Notes: generated from the letters alone by a model not told the origin. 64,000 nt of DNA from Prosthecobacter debontii (GCF_900167535.1 NZ_FUYE01000004.1:412709-476708), one strand, 5' to 3'; shown: positions 27,527-36,933, counted from the first letter of the stretch. Translations and numbers: made by a program.

Positions 27527-29302
27527 TTAAGCCGTCTCGGCCATTTTGGGCACCAAGTGCTCAGCTGCTTTAGCAGCCTGTTCCTTCAATTCTGGATTTG
27601 CATTTTTCTGCTCGAACTCGCGGCACCAGCCTTTGATTTCAAGTTCATTGAAAATCTTACCGATGACTCGCCTCAGAAGTCCTTTGAGGTTTGGGAGTTC
27701 CACATCCTGCAGACTACGGATCGCAGCCTCCTTGTAAGTCTCCAGCATGAGAGTGGCCTTATCATAGGCTCCCGTTTCTTCGGCCCACTGGCGAATGGTC
27801 GGTTTATCTGGCAGCGAACGGGCTTGTCCATTCCAGAGGGCTTCCATGGTCTCTTTAACCTCCCCTTTCCCACGCTCACGTAGCAGAGCCAAGATGATGC
27901 TTGGACGAATGGTCACCCCATTATCCGCAGCCGAGTCATCGCCTAAATCATCCAGATCATCCCGGATCTGATAAGCGATGCCCAAATTTTCGCTGTATGA
28001 ATGCAAGGCATCCGCAGTGTCGTCCAACTGCCCGGCCAGCGCAGCACCGATCTTCAAGGCCACCTCAAAGGCGGGTGCAGTCTTACTCCGGAAGATCTCC
28101 AAAACCTGCGTGTTACTGAGTGCCACAGGATGATTATTCCAGAGCAGCTCAGCTCCCTGGCCTCGGCACAACTCGCGCTGTCCTTCCGCCGCCACTTTCA
28201 GACACGCACTGCGAATGTGGCTGGCACACTGCATCTCAGCGAGGAGACGATAACCCTCACCGATGAGCAGGTCGCCCACATTGAGTGCGACGGGCGTCCC
28301 ATGCTCTGAATGCAGCGTAGGTTCGCCGTAGCGCTCGGCATCGTTATCCTCGATATCGTCGTGGATCAGCGAAGCTTTGTGGAAAGCTTCCACGGAAATG
28401 GCTGCCAGTTTGAGGTCATCTGAAATAGGGCCTTCAGGATCTTCGCGCAGAGCTTGATAGGCGGCTACGGTGAGAAAGGGGCGCCAACGTTTACCCGCAC
28501 GTGCCAGCCAATCACGGGCAATCTGTTCGGTTTGGCAGGTCGGTTTGCCGAGAAGGGCTTCGAGCGCCTCGGGCGTGAACCAAGTCTTCACCTCGTCGTG
28601 CAGCGAATTCAGATTCAGACGACGGGTTTTGTCTTCACTGGTGAGATGGATGTAATCCCAAACCCAATCCACATCGACAGTGGTGTCGATGCAGTCGTCC
28701 TGTAAGAGCGGCACAGCTACGGCCGGGATGGCTGCGGCTTCGACATACGGGAAAGTGCGCTCAAGAACCGGCAAGCAGGAGATCCCCACGATTGCCTCGA
28801 TTTTGCCCGTTTGAATCAGGGACATGACAATGGCACTGCCCTCCGCCACCAGGACGGCATATCCCAGTTTCTCCGCTTCGTTCTGAAAGTCCTGAATGCT
28901 GCAGAGACCACACTGCTTACACAACAGACCAAATTCATCAAACGGGGCAGGGCACTTGCTTTCGACGCGAAGGCACTTGGGCATCAGCAAAAGGCGTTTT
29001 TCAAAAGGCACGGTGGCCAGAGACTCGCGCCAGCTTTCATTGGCTAATAACACGCCTGTGTAGTCGCGATAAGCCGGGTCGATCCCGTGAAGTGCCATGA
29101 TTTTGTCCGTATGCACCTGCAATTCTTCAATTGGCAGAGGGGGCACCAGTTTGGTGGACTCCGCGTATTCACGGACTTTCAGCAGGACAAAATCTCGATC
29201 CTGCTTCGTTTGAGGAATGTTTTTCTTCGGCTGCCGAAACCGTCTGACAAGACCAGGGATGGCTGGCGGTAAAGTGGCGGAACGGACGGCGGCAGTGGAC
29301 AT
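27527..29302 (-). CDS. DUF116 - polyprenyl diphosphate synthase fusion
   Basis: The 591-residue protein joins two domains. The N-terminal half (about 70-240) is DUF116-like, with the cysteine-rich block MPKCLRVESKCPAPFDEFG then LLCKQCGLCSI, likely a metal or iron-sulfur site. The C-terminal half is a trans-isoprenyl diphosphate synthase with both aspartate-rich motifs, LIHDDIEDND and IRDDLDDLGDD, and GKRWRPFLTV at its start. It would condense isopentenyl diphosphate into a prenyl chain for quinones or carrier lipids. A separate IspE gene lies at 38.5 kb. The DUF116 partner may tune or sense cellular redox; this is inference. Confidence 0.88.
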   Translation of the reverse strand: MSTAAVRSATLPPAIPGLVRRFRQPKKNIPQTKQDRDFVLLKVREYAESTKLVPPLPIEELQVHTDKIMALHGIDPAYRDYTGVLLANESWRESLATVPFEKRLLLMPKCLRVESKCPAPFDEFGLLCKQCGLCSIQDFQNEAEKLGYAVLVAEGSAIVMSLIQTGKIEAIVGISCLPVLERTFPYVEAAAIPAVAVPLLQDDCIDTTVDVDWVWDYIHLTSEDKTRRLNLNSLHDEVKTWFTPEALEALLGKPTCQTEQIARDWLARAGKRWRPFLTVAAYQALREDPEGPISDDLKLAAISVEAFHKASLIHDDIEDNDAERYGEPTLHSEHGTPVALNVGDLLIGEGYRLLAEMQCASHIRSACLKVAAEGQRELCRGQGAELLWNNHPVALSNTQVLEIFRSKTAPAFEVALKIGAALAGQLDDTADALHSYSENLGIAYQIRDDLDDLGDDSAADNGVTIRPSIILALLRERGKGEVKETMEALWNGQARSLPDKPTIRQWAEETGAYDKATLMLETYKEAAIRSLQDVELPNLKGLLRRVIGKIFNELEIKGWCREFEQKNANPELKEQAAKAAEHLVPKMAETA

Positions 29303-29596
29303 TGGTAAAAAGAAACGAATAGCAGGGCTTAAAGGCGACAGTGAATCTCAACAGCAAGATGCAAGTCCTTGTCAAAACGGCCAGCATGTAACCGTGCCGC
29401 CAGTTGGAAGTCTTGCAAGGATTGCGCACGAATGTGCGAATTTTGCCATTTCATCTCGGAGAAATCAAAAGGACAACTCATTGGCTAAGGGTATGCGGAG
29501 GGGGCGATTGTCTCCCGCTCAATAGCGATGTGATCCAAGCGCCTCTGATCATGGGCGCAAAAAGACTCTCTACGATGCTTAAATTTTAACACTTAA

Positions 29597-29620
29597 CTTT
29601 AACCTCAATAGAGGTTAAAG
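29597..29620. promoter_or_regulatory. Palindrome upstream of the kinase gene (possible operator)
   Basis: A perfect 10-bp inverted repeat, CTTTAACCTC / GAGGTTAAAG, with a 4-base AATA centre, lies 83 bases before the kinase start in the 400-bp AT-rich gap (29303-29702) between divergent genes. It is not followed by a T tract, so an operator is more likely than a terminator. Nothing else is recognised in this gap. Confidence 0.5.
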
Positions 29621-29702
29621 CTTTTAGCCGACTTTTTATTTAGGAATTCGGTGCGAAATTTGCTTTTCACCCCTGAAGGTTCATGAATAATTTCCTCTAT
29701 AG

Positions 29703-31733
29703 ATGAACTCGACCCACGATCTTTTGTCATCGTCATTCAATCCATTTGGTGGGGGGACTATGATGGGAGCAACCGCTTCCATCAAGCAAGGCGATACGGT
29801 GTTTCAACGATATGTATTGAAACGAGTTTTAGGAGTGGGGGGAATGGGCGTCGTCTGGCTTGCCCAGGATATGAAGCTTGAGCAGGAAATAGCTCTCAAA
29901 TTCGTGCCTGAAGCGTTGCAGCATGATCCTGATGCCATCAATGATTTGAAAAATCAGACCAAATTAGGTCTGAAACTCACCCATAACAATATCGTTCGAG
30001 TCTTGGGCTTCGAGGATGATGAAAGGCTTGCCGCCATCTCGATGGAGTATGTGGATGGGGCCACTTTGGCCGCCATGCGTGTGGATCAGCCCGCGCAAGT
30101 TTTTGAAGCAGACAGTCTCCATGTTTATCTGCTTCATATCCTTGATGCCTTGGAATATGCCCATGAGCAGGAGAAGATTGTACATCGGGATCTCAAACCA
30201 GCAAATGTGATGGTGAATTCCGAGGATCGAGTCAAAGTGGCCGACTTTGGTATCGCCTGTAGTCTCAGAAATTCCGTAGGTCGCGTAATGTCTCTTCCTC
30301 AGCGGACTGGCTCTGGTACGTTGAACTACATGAGTCCTCAGCAGTTGTTAGGGGCACCAGCTTCTATCGCTGATGACATCTATTCCTTGGGGGCAACAGT
30401 TTTTGAACTCATGACGGGAACCCCGCCATTTCACTCGGGCGATATCAACATGCAAATCCGAGAGATTCCTGCTCCGAGCATGGCACAAAGGCGGGCTGAA
30501 AATCGGGCGATAGGTGAAGAAATCCCCCCTGCCTGGGAAGAGGTTGTGGCAGCAGCTCTAGCCAAAGACGCATCCTTACGACCCAGTAACGCTGCAGAAT
30601 TTCGCAAAGGATTGCTCGGCCAACCCTTCCGACGGGGAACGGGAACCGGTGCAGTCACGAGCTCAACGGCTGCCGTCGCAGCACGCTACTCTGGGCACAC
30701 CACAATCCCACTTTCGGCCCCCAAAGTAGACCGTTCTCCTTTCCCGACTGCAATTTTGACGGCGGCTTTGGTTTCCATATTGATCGTAGGTGGCGGATTG
30801 ATTTTTTTGAATCATGGATCGTCTGAAGTGCCCCCGATCCCAGATCCTGAGCCCAAGATCGCAGTTCAACGATACATCGATCAGGACTTAAAGGCGACCA
30901 GCTTTGAGAAAACGGAGGCCTCCTCGAGTGCTAAACGCGAAAAGTGGGATCGCTTATTGAGCGATCTCCGAATCATTGATTATCAAGCTGAGGCTCGACT
31001 GCGCGAAATTGTGAGACGTGCAGAAGATCGGGCTGATTACTGGAAAGAGCAGGAAGATAAAGAAGACCAACAATATCAGTTGGCCTTGCAAAACCTGCGA
31101 AGTTCGTCCGAGACCGCCCGCAAAGAATGTGAAAGCCGTGATTTAGGTGCTGCTGCAAAAGCGGATTTATGGAACGAAATTGTGCTGAAAAATGCAGGTG
31201 TGTTAAGCATGAATGACAAGGGTACAGAGCACATCGCTTTGTTAGGTGAAGCCCGCAAGCAGGCATCGGAATGGATGGCCAAAGCCAAGGACGAAACTCC
31301 GTTAGTTCCACCTCAAGAAGCAGCTGTCTTTGCAATGTCGCCTGCGGCAACGTGGTCCACCGAAGGTAAAAAGAAGCTTCTTCAAGCTGTTCAAACCGCA
31401 ATGACTCAGCGAGGACAGCCTACGGGGGGCAGCAACGGAATCTGGTCACCCGCAACGTTTTATGCGTTGGTTTCCTGGCAAAAAGCTGAAAAGCTCCCAG
31501 CAACAGGTATTCTTGATCTTCCAACCTTAACTCGTTTAGGGCTCCACATGATGCAAGAACCCTCCGAAGTCAAAGTTGTGACTGGGGGGACAACGCGGCA
31601 ATCGAGTTCACCCTCTGGAGGCTCATCAAGTTCTGGGGGAAGTGCCTCGTGGGAAGATGTGGCGAAAATGAAGGTCTTACAGGGTGGGACTCCACCGATG
31701 GGGCGCCCCCCAGTGCCGATGTTTCGCCCTTAA
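29703..31733 (+). CDS. Transmembrane Ser/Thr protein kinase with C-terminal peptidoglycan-binding-type domain
   Basis: The protein has 676 residues. Residues about 37-310 are a complete Hanks-type kinase: glycine loop LGVGGMGVVWLAQD, lysine in IALKFVP (K66), VHRDLKPANVMV (H161-D163) and VADFGIA (D181). One transmembrane helix follows at about 347-368 (FPTAILTAALVSILIVGGG), then a charged helical stalk and a PG_binding_1-like domain at about 553-615 (GKKKLLQAVQTAMTQRG, SPATFYALVSWQKAEKLPAT, LDLPTLTRLGL). The topology puts the kinase in the cytoplasm and the last domain outside. It lies 29 bases before a related pseudokinase gene. Confidence 0.92.
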   Translation: MNSTHDLLSSSFNPFGGGTMMGATASIKQGDTVFQRYVLKRVLGVGGMGVVWLAQDMKLEQEIALKFVPEALQHDPDAINDLKNQTKLGLKLTHNNIVRVLGFEDDERLAAISMEYVDGATLAAMRVDQPAQVFEADSLHVYLLHILDALEYAHEQEKIVHRDLKPANVMVNSEDRVKVADFGIACSLRNSVGRVMSLPQRTGSGTLNYMSPQQLLGAPASIADDIYSLGATVFELMTGTPPFHSGDINMQIREIPAPSMAQRRAENRAIGEEIPPAWEEVVAAALAKDASLRPSNAAEFRKGLLGQPFRRGTGTGAVTSSTAAVAARYSGHTTIPLSAPKVDRSPFPTAILTAALVSILIVGGGLIFLNHGSSEVPPIPDPEPKIAVQRYIDQDLKATSFEKTEASSSAKREKWDRLLSDLRIIDYQAEARLREIVRRAEDRADYWKEQEDKEDQQYQLALQNLRSSSETARKECESRDLGAAAKADLWNEIVLKNAGVLSMNDKGTEHIALLGEARKQASEWMAKAKDETPLVPPQEAAVFAMSPAATWSTEGKKKLLQAVQTAMTQRGQPTGGSNGIWSPATFYALVSWQKAEKLPATGILDLPTLTRLGLHMMQEPSEVKVVTGGTTRQSSSPSGGSSSSGGSASWEDVAKMKVLQGGTPPMGRPPVPMFRP

Positions 31734-31762
31734 TTTTCACACCAGAGATTTATCACTCCCGA

Positions 31763-33934
31763 ATGATTACTCTCCCTGCGTCCCTCTGTCATTTTGATTT
31801 TGAGCGTTTCCAACGTAAAGATCCCCTCGGGGAGAGCTGGAGAGCCATTAATCGCCAGTCTGGAGAAAAGGTCGATCTGAGGCTCTTACCCGAGTGGGTT
31901 TCTACGGCCTCTCTGGAAGCTTTTATCAGTTCATTGACTCATCTCAATCACCCCAATCTCATTGCGACACGCGGCCTTGCCGTTGAACCACCTCTTGCTG
32001 CAGTCGTTCTGGAAAGCTATGACGGAGAAACGATTCTGCAAAGGCGAGCACGGCGCCCTCGGAGATACTTTGAAGTCTCGGAGATCAAGCCTTGGTTAAG
32101 GAGTATGGTCGAGGTGCTGGAATATTTGCACGAGATGCAGATACCGCACGGAGCATTGTATGGCGGGAGTTTTCTAATCGATGGTACCGACTTAAAATTG
32201 ACCGATCTAGCCGTTTCGCGCTTACTGCGTCCACAACCTCAATTCGATGGAGCTTCAGCACTGCCTCCCGCTGTGCTAAGCCCCCAGATTCTCCAGGGAC
32301 ACCCTCCCTCGGTCGCTGACGATATCTATGCCTTAGGTGCCCTATTGTATGATTTGCTCACAAGCGTCCCTGTTTTTTCGTCCGGAGATATCGCAACGCA
32401 AGTGGTAAACACGGTGCCCGTTTCAGTTCATGAACGGCGGGCTCAATTGGAGATTCAGTCGGTTCCTATTCCTCATGCTTGGGAAGCTTGGATAGCTTCA
32501 GCCTTGGCTAAAGATCCAATTCAAAGACCATCACTAGGAGACTTGGCTGAATTACTGCGTAGCGGAACATTTCGTGGGTCAGGTGCTAGTAACTCTGGCT
32601 TGAGAGCATCCTCCAAAGCGTCAGATGGTGCTCAGGCAGGGGCACCTATTGCATTGCCTCTATCTGAACGTTCATCCATATCAAAGGGCTCCGAAGACCC
32701 GAGTTCCAAGCCTAACGCTCCATCGATTTTTTCCAATCACCTCCTGATCATCGGAGGAATTGTGCTCTGTGTCCTTGTCTCGGGCGGCTTACTTTACTTT
32801 CTCAAAATTGCACCGCGCAATGAATTCCGAGGAGATCTCACCAAAGCTTTCATGGAGGCCCAAGCTTACGACCTGGAACATTCTTCCGAGCATGCCGCTG
32901 TTTTAGACCACTGGGATGTGTTTATAAGGAATTGGCAGACACGTGTGACAGTTGAATATCCTGATTTTCAACCGATCCTCCAAGCTGCAAAAGAACAAAG
33001 ACAGACTCGTGCAGATGAGAAGGATCATGCCGAGGAATTGGCGCGACAAGAGGCCGAGGAGGCTCGGCGGCTTTATTTAAAAAAGGTTCGCGCACAGTAT
33101 CTAACTGTTCAGGCTAAAGCAGCTTCGTTGTCGGAACAAAAGCCCCTGGCTCTCGCAGCCTGGGAAGCTTTTCTCAAGGAGGCGGATATCGGATATCAAG
33201 GGGCTAAACCAGACGAGTTGAATCAGGAATTAACTGATGCACGGGCCAGCAGAGATTCGCTATTAAAAGCGATTGAGGAAGAAAAACGTTTGCTTGAAGA
33301 GCAGCGGCAAAAGGCAGAAGGCGAGTTGGCGCGGCTCCGGCAATTCACCGCGGATCCCAATGCTGGCGCAGCCTACAAGATTGGTTTGGTTGAAACATTT
33401 CTGAATCAGATGAGCGCCGCGCCGCCGGATGTGCTGGGCGATTCTAAGATCCTAGAAATGCGCCAAGCAGCGGAAACACTTTTACCCGCCTTGCAGCTTC
33501 AAGCTGAATCAGAGACTCCAAAAGAACCTTTGGATATCAAAGGGATCTTTCCTGATCTACCCACCAAGGATTTTTCGGAAAATGGCCGGAAGCGTCTTTT
33601 AAAAGAAGCTCAAGCCCTCATGAAAGAACAAAACTTCTATTCCGCTGAGCCGGACGGAGGCGCGGGAAAAAACACGCATGAAGCCATTCTTGCATTCCAA
33701 AGAGCCAAAAACCTAGTTCCCAGTGCTGCCCTTGATACACGCACTCTTGTTGCATTAGGAATTCTTGACTGGAAGGACGATCCCTCGCCGATGACTTCAA
33801 CAACCGTTGCTCGGCGTAGAACCACCAAGAAACCTCAGGAAGAAGAAAAGGGCTTTTTCCGAAAAGTCGGTGACGGAGCCACTAATGTTGGCAAATCCAT
33901 TGGAGGATTTTTTACCGGCGAGAAGAAGAAGTGA
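31763..33934 (+). CDS. Transmembrane pseudokinase with C-terminal peptidoglycan-binding-type domain
   Basis: The 723-residue protein copies the layout of the upstream kinase: kinase-like domain (about 10-275), transmembrane helix (about 326-347, HLLIIGGIVLCVLVSGGLL), long Glu/Arg-rich coiled coil (about 410-530), and a PG_binding_1-like domain (about 604-665; GRKRLLKEAQALMKEQ, THEAILAFQRAKNLVP). The active-site residues are lost: KVDLRLLP in place of the VAIK lysine, PHGALYGGSF (H129) in place of HRDLKPxN, and TDLAVS in place of DFG. The frame is open from 31649, inside the kinase gene; the ATG at 31763 is preferred. It is a likely allosteric partner of the kinase. Confidence 0.9.
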   Translation: MITLPASLCHFDFERFQRKDPLGESWRAINRQSGEKVDLRLLPEWVSTASLEAFISSLTHLNHPNLIATRGLAVEPPLAAVVLESYDGETILQRRARRPRRYFEVSEIKPWLRSMVEVLEYLHEMQIPHGALYGGSFLIDGTDLKLTDLAVSRLLRPQPQFDGASALPPAVLSPQILQGHPPSVADDIYALGALLYDLLTSVPVFSSGDIATQVVNTVPVSVHERRAQLEIQSVPIPHAWEAWIASALAKDPIQRPSLGDLAELLRSGTFRGSGASNSGLRASSKASDGAQAGAPIALPLSERSSISKGSEDPSSKPNAPSIFSNHLLIIGGIVLCVLVSGGLLYFLKIAPRNEFRGDLTKAFMEAQAYDLEHSSEHAAVLDHWDVFIRNWQTRVTVEYPDFQPILQAAKEQRQTRADEKDHAEELARQEAEEARRLYLKKVRAQYLTVQAKAASLSEQKPLALAAWEAFLKEADIGYQGAKPDELNQELTDARASRDSLLKAIEEEKRLLEEQRQKAEGELARLRQFTADPNAGAAYKIGLVETFLNQMSAAPPDVLGDSKILEMRQAAETLLPALQLQAESETPKEPLDIKGIFPDLPTKDFSENGRKRLLKEAQALMKEQNFYSAEPDGGAGKNTHEAILAFQRAKNLVPSAALDTRTLVALGILDWKDDPSPMTSTTVARRRTTKKPQEEEKGFFRKVGDGATNVGKSIGGFFTGEKKK

Positions 33935-33951
33935 ACGAAAGCAATTACTCA

Positions 33952-35742
33952 TCAAACGCGAGCCAAGACGATACGAAAACCAATTCGACTGCTCCGTGTT
34001 TCTGGTGCACAGCGCATTCGAGCCGCAGGTCGCCGGAGTGGAGCCGCATCGTACCAGCTGCCTCCACGCACAACCCTTTGTCCATCATTGCTCTTATGGC
34101 AAGGATCGACCGTTAGATCCGAAGGATAAGGCGCATAATGATCCAGGCACCATTGGAAAACATTTCCCGTCATGTCGCATAGGCCATATCGATTGGCCCC
34201 TCGATTTCCATCCAGCGGAAAAGTAGAAATGGCATGTGTAATCGCAGTCGCCTCAGAGCCTCCTGTTCGTGAACTGCTTGTTTGAGGTATTCCGTCGTCA
34301 CCCGCACGGCACGAAAATTCCCACTCTGCCTCAGTCGGCAATCGATATTGGAACCCCAAAGGAAGCTTATCTTCGGACTGCTCCATTAGCGTTAGCTTTT
34401 CACAGAACTCGACAGCTTCAAACCAAGTCACATTTTCGATCGGAAAATGATCACTTTGGTCGTGAAATTTGGCAGGATTATTATTCATGACAGCCTTGTA
34501 CTGAGCTTGCGAGATGGGATTTTGTGCCATCCACCAGCTGTGGCTGAAACGGACTGGATGCTGACTCTCATCTTGCTGCCGGCCGCGTTCAGTCATGGGG
34601 CTCCCCATATCAAATCGAGTCCCAGCCGCAGGAACTGGTTGGAGGAATAAATCCAAGATTCCACGACGAGGGCGCAACTCCTCATGAACCAACTGCAGGC
34701 GAATTTTTTTGGGCCGGGGCTTAGAGCGAGGCACGATCCCTGTCCGAGTCATCAAAGCCTCGGCTGTAATAACATTGGCGATTTCTTGCCATTCAAATTT
34801 TTCGCGAATGCTGGAGCGTTCACAGCATAACAAAATCCGCATCGGCGGTGTTCCTTCTTGCTCTAAAACGATGGGTGAATCGGCAAAAAGTCTGACACTT
34901 TGCCCCCGATCTAGCAAGTCTCGCCGGACGCTAACTCGATGCAGACCGATCTCAAAATCAATGGTGATGTGCTCAACGGCCGTCCGACCTGGCTCTTTTA
35001 AATGAAATTCAATGGCAACACTTTGACCTAACAGCAAGTGGGGAGGCAGGCCTAACTCTAAGTGCACCGGCACAATGACTGCTATCGGATCTTCGGCACC
35101 TTGCTCGTCGGACTCTCGTAACTGGGCAAATGCTTCAAGATCATAGGCCGAGTCCTTGTCGACAGGGGTTCCTGAACTATTCAGGAGTCTCGACATGCTG
35201 CGTAAGACCTGACTGGATAGACGCTCCGAGCTAACAAAGGCGACTCGGTCGAGCCCCAAGGATCTCAGCCGATCAAGATGCTGTCTTTGACTGTTGATTT
35301 CGGCCTGTGCGCATTCAAACCCTAGAGGACGTTCGGTGAATTCCTTGTCAGCGATGTGGATGAAAAGCGGAATCCCATGAGACAAGGCCATATAAGCCTC
35401 CCATTGCGTATAGGACACTTGAGCAAAATTTCCAAGGGAAGCCCGAAGGCTCGGGTATCCGGCCAAAAAATTGGGGTGGGCTTGCAGATAAGCCTCAATC
35501 TCTAGAGGTTTAGCCACACTTCCTGTAGCATCTCCAACGAGATGGACTACGGCCATGCTTTCAGAGATGTAGCGGCTTAGCTTTTCTAAAAGAGTCATTC
35601 CGCTCACAGCAAAGTCACCTTGCTCTACGACTTTGCAGGGCATATCCGGCCCCATCAGGTCACTTCGGAGGAGCTGACGACTACGCTCAAATTCACGCGT
35701 AACAGCACTCAAGAAGATTTGCCGAAACTCATGGGCAGGCAT
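33952..35742 (-). CDS. DUF4062-like domain fused to SUMF1/FGE-fold domain
   Basis: The 596-residue protein lacks a signal peptide. The N-terminal 190 residues resemble DUF4062 (RQIFLSAVTREFERSRQLLR, a start like VFVSST..D...ER), a domain seen in large conflict and signalling proteins. A middle beta-rich region (about 220-345) is unassigned. The C-terminal 230 residues are a formylglycine-generating-enzyme fold: FDMGSPMTERGRQQDE, VTWFEAVEFCEKL, YRLPTEAEWEFSCRAG, LCDMTGNVFQWCLD, RVVRGGSWYDA and GFRIVLA. Only one cysteine (MRCAP) is found where a catalytic FGE needs a pair, so it is probably a binding rather than an oxidising module. It converges with the pseudokinase gene, 17 bases apart. Confidence 0.8.
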   Translation of the reverse strand: MPAHEFRQIFLSAVTREFERSRQLLRSDLMGPDMPCKVVEQGDFAVSGMTLLEKLSRYISESMAVVHLVGDATGSVAKPLEIEAYLQAHPNFLAGYPSLRASLGNFAQVSYTQWEAYMALSHGIPLFIHIADKEFTERPLGFECAQAEINSQRQHLDRLRSLGLDRVAFVSSERLSSQVLRSMSRLLNSSGTPVDKDSAYDLEAFAQLRESDEQGAEDPIAVIVPVHLELGLPPHLLLGQSVAIEFHLKEPGRTAVEHITIDFEIGLHRVSVRRDLLDRGQSVRLFADSPIVLEQEGTPPMRILLCCERSSIREKFEWQEIANVITAEALMTRTGIVPRSKPRPKKIRLQLVHEELRPRRGILDLFLQPVPAAGTRFDMGSPMTERGRQQDESQHPVRFSHSWWMAQNPISQAQYKAVMNNNPAKFHDQSDHFPIENVTWFEAVEFCEKLTLMEQSEDKLPLGFQYRLPTEAEWEFSCRAGDDGIPQTSSSRTGGSEATAITHAISTFPLDGNRGANRYGLCDMTGNVFQWCLDHYAPYPSDLTVDPCHKSNDGQRVVRGGSWYDAAPLRRPAARMRCAPETRSSRIGFRIVLARV

Positions 35743-35823
35743 ACGGAATTTTACCCGTAACCTATAATGAGATAGCTCATTAGACCAACTAAAATCGATG
35801 CCAAATGCACGATTGTCGTCGTT

Positions 35824-36933
35824 TCAAACCACCGTGCCACGGCTCTTGCTCTTACTCCCCTTGGATTTAGGAGGCGTTCCTGGGATGCCTTCTTCTTGGA
35901 GGATGGTGTCTTGGGGCAGGGGAGCTGCCTCAGCGTCAGACTGCGGTTCTGCTTCGGTAAAGGGGGTTTGCTTCTGATATAGATCCAGGCGGGTTTTGAA
36001 TTCTTTCTCAAGCACTTGGCGTTCTTCAGAACCGACCTCCTTATCTTCCGAAAGCAGGGTCATGGCTTTCTTCTGCCAGAGCACCGCCTCTAAATATTCG
36101 CCATTGCGAGCAAGGCACGCCGCTTTGGTGTCAATCATTTCGTAGCGCTGCTCTTCCCCCGCTTCGTCCATAATACGGAGAGCACGTGAGGCGAGTTGGA
36201 CGGCTTTTTCGCCATTGTGAAGGCTTTCATCGGGGCAGGTCGAAAGAAACCACGCCAGATTGTTGGATGCCCACGGATCATCGCTACGTGCTGCACGCTG
36301 ATACCAAGCTCCCGCACGACGGTAATCCACAGGAACACCTGTACCTGAATAATAGAGGTTGGCCAGACGACTCATGGCGGGCACAAAGTCCTGCTGAGCG
36401 GCACGGAGATAAAACAAGGCTGCTTTGGATGGATTCTTAGAGGCTCCCACCCCTCTTTCGTATTTAGCGGCCAGGGCAGTTTGAGCAGGGGCGTGATTTT
36501 GTTCGGCCGCTTTTTCCAGCCATTCGGTAGCTTTGACAGGATCAAGCTTGACGCCGCGTCCCAGATCATACGCCATGGCAACGGCATGTTGTCCAGGCGC
36601 GAAGCCACTCTCGGCTGACTTACGATACCACTCGAAGGCTTTGGCTTCGTCTTTTTTGACACCCACGCCATCTTCATAAAGAGAGCCCATGACGAATTGG
36701 GCCCGAAGGTGCTTTTGCGCAGCGGCTTGCTCCATCCATTTGACACCTTCAGCCTCATTCTTGGTTATTCCCTCTCCGGTAAGCAGGCGTAGACCCAACT
36801 CAAATTGTGAATCGGCATCACCTTTCTCAGCCCAGGCTCGAAGCTCCCGATCATTGATCAAGTCTTGCTGCTGAGCGCTTAATGTGATGGAAAACAGGCA
36901 GGCAACAGCGATCACACAGGAAAGGATTTTCAT
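35824..36933 (-). CDS. Secreted Sel1-repeat protein
   Basis: A signal peptide (MKILSCVIAVACLFSITLSA) is followed by about five Sel1-like repeats of 36 residues (for example ADSQFELGLRLLTGEGITKN, AQFVMGSLYEDGVGVKKDEA, GQHAVAMAYDLGRGVKLDPV), then a TPR-like segment and a disordered, Lys/Ser-rich C-terminus. The length is 369 residues. Sel1 proteins act as protein-interaction scaffolds. The frame is open to 37017, but MKILS at 36933 opens the signal peptide. The downstream DUF4062-SUMF gene begins 81 bases after its stop on the same strand and may be co-transcribed. Confidence 0.88.
   Translation of the reverse strand: MKILSCVIAVACLFSITLSAQQQDLINDRELRAWAEKGDADSQFELGLRLLTGEGITKNEAEGVKWMEQAAAQKHLRAQFVMGSLYEDGVGVKKDEAKAFEWYRKSAESGFAPGQHAVAMAYDLGRGVKLDPVKATEWLEKAAEQNHAPAQTALAAKYERGVGASKNPSKAALFYLRAAQQDFVPAMSRLANLYYSGTGVPVDYRRAGAWYQRAARSDDPWASNNLAWFLSTCPDESLHNGEKAVQLASRALRIMDEAGEEQRYEMIDTKAACLARNGEYLEAVLWQKKAMTLLSEDKEVGSEERQVLEKEFKTRLDLYQKQTPFTEAEPQSDAEAAPLPQDTILQEEGIPGTPPKSKGSKSKSRGTVV

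Noticed and set aside
35751-36011. Small minus-strand frame of 86 codons
   Set aside because: Overlaps the end of the Sel1 gene in another frame and looks like an accidental hydrophobic tail.
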